Shown: positions 61,753 through 64,000 of the stretch, one piece after another
Layout: each line of letters starts with the position of its first letter
Position numbering within the stretch: the first letter of the stretch is position 1
NCBI GenBank assembly: GCA_905250075.1
Contig: CAJNOP010000013.1
Span: forward strand, 850,188-914,187
Length of the DNA: 64,000 bases
Source of the DNA: Rotaria sp. Silwood1
Lineage: Eukaryota; Rotifera; Eurotatoria; Philodinida; Philodinidae
Reading direction: 5' to 3'
Made by a program: the position numbers and the translations under genes
The notes under the pieces: model-generated
Told to the model about the DNA's origin: nothing
Database searches by the model: none
What the model saw: the letters and a program-made list of their open reading frames with translations, nothing else

Positions 61753-63593
61753 TATAGTCTTTCCACCGATGCACTAATCGTTGTTATGACGTATACTCTT
61801 TTAGTTGCTATTCATAATTAAGGGAAATCACGACTAGTTCCACTACTAGATCAAAACTCCATTGAATCACAACCAATTAGGTGATCGAGATGACCTGTAG
61901 GATTCAAATATTATCCTTCACATCTGACACCTCCCAAAAAATGCCTTGTTCCTGCATATGTAGGACCCATGTAGGACGGCATAGATTATATGCAGAGCAA
62001 GCGTCTTGTGACATTGTCTAATTCACACGAGATGTTGACGTAGGGTAGGTCTTTTTCTTCCCCTGAGATGATCTCTAGTGTGATAGTAATGCGACTGATT
62101 GTATGTAAATCAATCTTGAGATATAAAAAACTTTTTGTGCATGATCACTTTAGTAAATTACGTAAGAACACGGTGTGTCGATGGAATTTTTTTTAAATTT
62201 CAATTTCATTTACAACAGAGCTGGAATAGCTATTTGTATTGTGCTTCGTGTACGCTTTCAGTAATACCTTCACATTTTGTATGAAACACAAACTCAATAA
62301 GTTGAATTTGCTTGCTGTCATCTGCTATGGAAAGTGGTGGACATCTATTCGTTCAATCTTTTAACACAAAATAGAAAAAATTGTAAATAGTACTTAAAAT
62401 TACAAGTAATTTGCCGTACTTGAACACAATTTTCTGTTGAACGGAGTTCATATCAGAAATGTGTAGATGGGCATTTTGTAGTCGTCAAGAAGAAGAACAA
62501 AATGCATCTATTCAGCATAAAGTTATTCAAACGGCATAGGAATTACAAACGAAATCCTTAAATTTTATCAGAAGTACACGTCTTAGATCTGATTTTGAAT
62601 CAGTCACGAATACTTCCGTTTCTCAGCCTTACATATTGAGTTAGTTTATGTTGTTTTTATACGACGAAATTTAACAGCATTAGTCTCATAGTCGAACAGT
62701 GATGTTGTTATTTCCTCCCTTTTGTGATCAATACGTTGCAATGATTTAGTCTTTAAACAATTTGTGTAAAAATACTCTGTAAGAGTTTTCATTTGATATA
62801 TTAATATGACTTACTAGAGTTTCCTGTAAGAAACTAATATGTGTACTTTTTCTATCGCCGTTTTAATAGTAACTAATTTGAACTTGACGTTTAAAACTCT
62901 CTTCACCAAATTTATCCTTGCAAAATTGACAACGTCAATGATACGATCAATAACTCGCATATTATCATTGCATCAGTTTATTTTTATCTTTGAAAACAGA
63001 TTAAATAAATGCATGAGCTCCTCGAACTGTCATTAATTTCATTATAAATTATACAAAATAGAAAACTGCGAGCCCACAAAAATGTGAATCTGGATCTGAA
63101 AAAAAGTAAAATTCTGAACTCGGACTTGGGTCTGAAGTACCCCACAGCTCTCTAAGACAAATTATATTGATACTGTCGATAATTATTCTATTCACAGTTT
63201 TATCGAATAGAGTAAATGTGTACAACAAAAAACAGTCGTTCAAAACAAAAAAACAAAATAACAGAGTAACATTCAACCTACTCTCATTTGTGTGCTGCAT
63301 GCATAATCTTTCATTAAAAAAATAACTATTAAAGAAATATAAACATAAATGTCTAATTATCTTTCTCATATCGACGAAAGGAAGTTATTCAAATTAGTAA
63401 ACATTTGACATTGAAAGAAATATTTTTCTTTCATCCATTAAACATTCTATTATATATATATATATATGTTGTATTGAATGACACGTACTTTGTATGAATG
63501 AAGATAAAGAAAGGATCAATTTGTTCATGAACCCACTAAGATTGAATAGAAAGAAGTTGTGTGTTATTGTTGTATTTTGATTTTCATAATAAT

Positions 63594-64000
63594 ATGAGTT
63601 ACAAACCTGTCGTAGACGAACAAGAAAAGTTGATGAATAAAAAATTCATGTTACAAAGATGGTTCTATGTTTTAATAGGAATTATAACCATGATTCCAAT
63701 TATTCTTCTTACACTTGGACAAATTCGAACGATGAAACGAGATAATAATGAATTTGCTATATGTCTTTTACTTCTTGTTCATTCAGGTTTGTTTATATAA
63801 AATTAAATTTATCTAAAATTATTTTGTTAGGATGTGTGATTTTTTCTATGGTTGCAACAGCTTTATTTTATCGTAAGTTTTATGAAATATAAATCAACAA
63901 AAAAAAAGAGTCGCAACTCTTTTCATCAAGGTTTTACTGATGGTCTTTTAACAACTTTAACAGTTATACTTCTATCAGCATATACTGGTGTACATTTTTA
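63594..64000 (+). CDS. Small multi-pass membrane protein, possibly TMEM243-like (partial, apparent frameshift)
   Basis: Exon 1 is 63594-63786 (starts MSYKPVVDEQEKLMNKKFML); a 44-bp intron follows, then exon 2 from 63831. The protein has a hydrophobic span after QRWFYVLIG, a polar loop, then FAICLLLLVHSGCVIFSMVA. Read directly it stops at 63890-63892 after 84 residues. If the T-run at 63878-63881 were one base shorter, the frame would stay open to the window edge, with another hydrophobic span. The span-loop-span order and an FAIC/FAVC match suggest TMEM243, but the evidence is thin. Whether the break is a sequencing error, a real short protein or a pseudogene cannot be told here. Confidence 0.5.

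Larger units (their letters stand above)
60019..63593. other. 3.6 kb gene-poor interval with nested inverted repeats
   Basis: Follows the TRPC stop. It contains the TRPC polyadenylation hexamer and the nested elements at 60784-61752. The rest (61760-63593) is AT-rich, with a TATATA microsatellite at about 63452-63467 and no convincing gene. Confidence 0.55.

Overview
The window looks like AT-rich animal nuclear DNA. Genes have many small GT-AG introns (about 45-90 bp) mixed with a few introns of 0.7-1.9 kb. Codons end mostly in A or T. Several products are animal-type: a TRPC channel, a TRAF-type RING/MATH protein, FAM185A, SREK1 and ATAD2. The compact genes, the AT bias, many small inverted-repeat elements and signs of leader trans-splicing fit a rotifer-like (perhaps bdelloid) genome. 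That assignment is inference only. A 10-N gap at 49211-49220 shows this is an assembled scaffold. All gene models were read by eye from splice sites and frame continuity; nearly all close to an exact multiple of three.

Layout. On the minus strand, positions 202-45571 hold: the 5' part of an ABCB/TAP-type half transporter; a neutral sphingomyelinase (SMPD2-like); the 26S proteasome subunit Rpn8/PSMD7; a 21-exon nucleolin/Nopp140-like protein; delta-aminolevulinate dehydratase (ALAD); a 2-oxoglutarate/Fe(II) oxygenase of the isopenicillin-N-synthase superfamily; a TRAF-like RING/MATH protein; a nitrobindin/THAP4-type heme-binding protein; a TOM5-like 51-residue protein; FAM185A; the splicing regulator SREK1; and the AAA+bromodomain protein ATAD2. 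After a 6 kb gene-poor stretch the plus strand carries a complete 13-exon TRPC channel (51629-60018). The start of a small multi-pass membrane protein lies at the right edge.

Genes lie close together in same-strand groups: Rpn8 then nSMase; ALAD then nucleolin-like; FAM185A then TOM5-like then nitrobindin. Gaps are 95-205 bp, with strong AG acceptors just upstream of several start codons. This is what one would expect of operon-like units resolved by spliced-leader addition. There is no single shared pathway; most genes are housekeeping.

The accessory content is non-coding: at least eight terminal-inverted-repeat or foldback elements. They include two copies of one foldback family, an 82-bp TTAA-flanked piggyBac-like miniature element, a nested hairpin pair, and an element built from GTGACC-like repeats. 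They lie in long introns and intergenic gaps. The most unusual coding feature is the nucleolin/Nopp140-like gene. Its acidic tracts are spread over many small exons, most of them phase-0, and a three-exon block has been duplicated.
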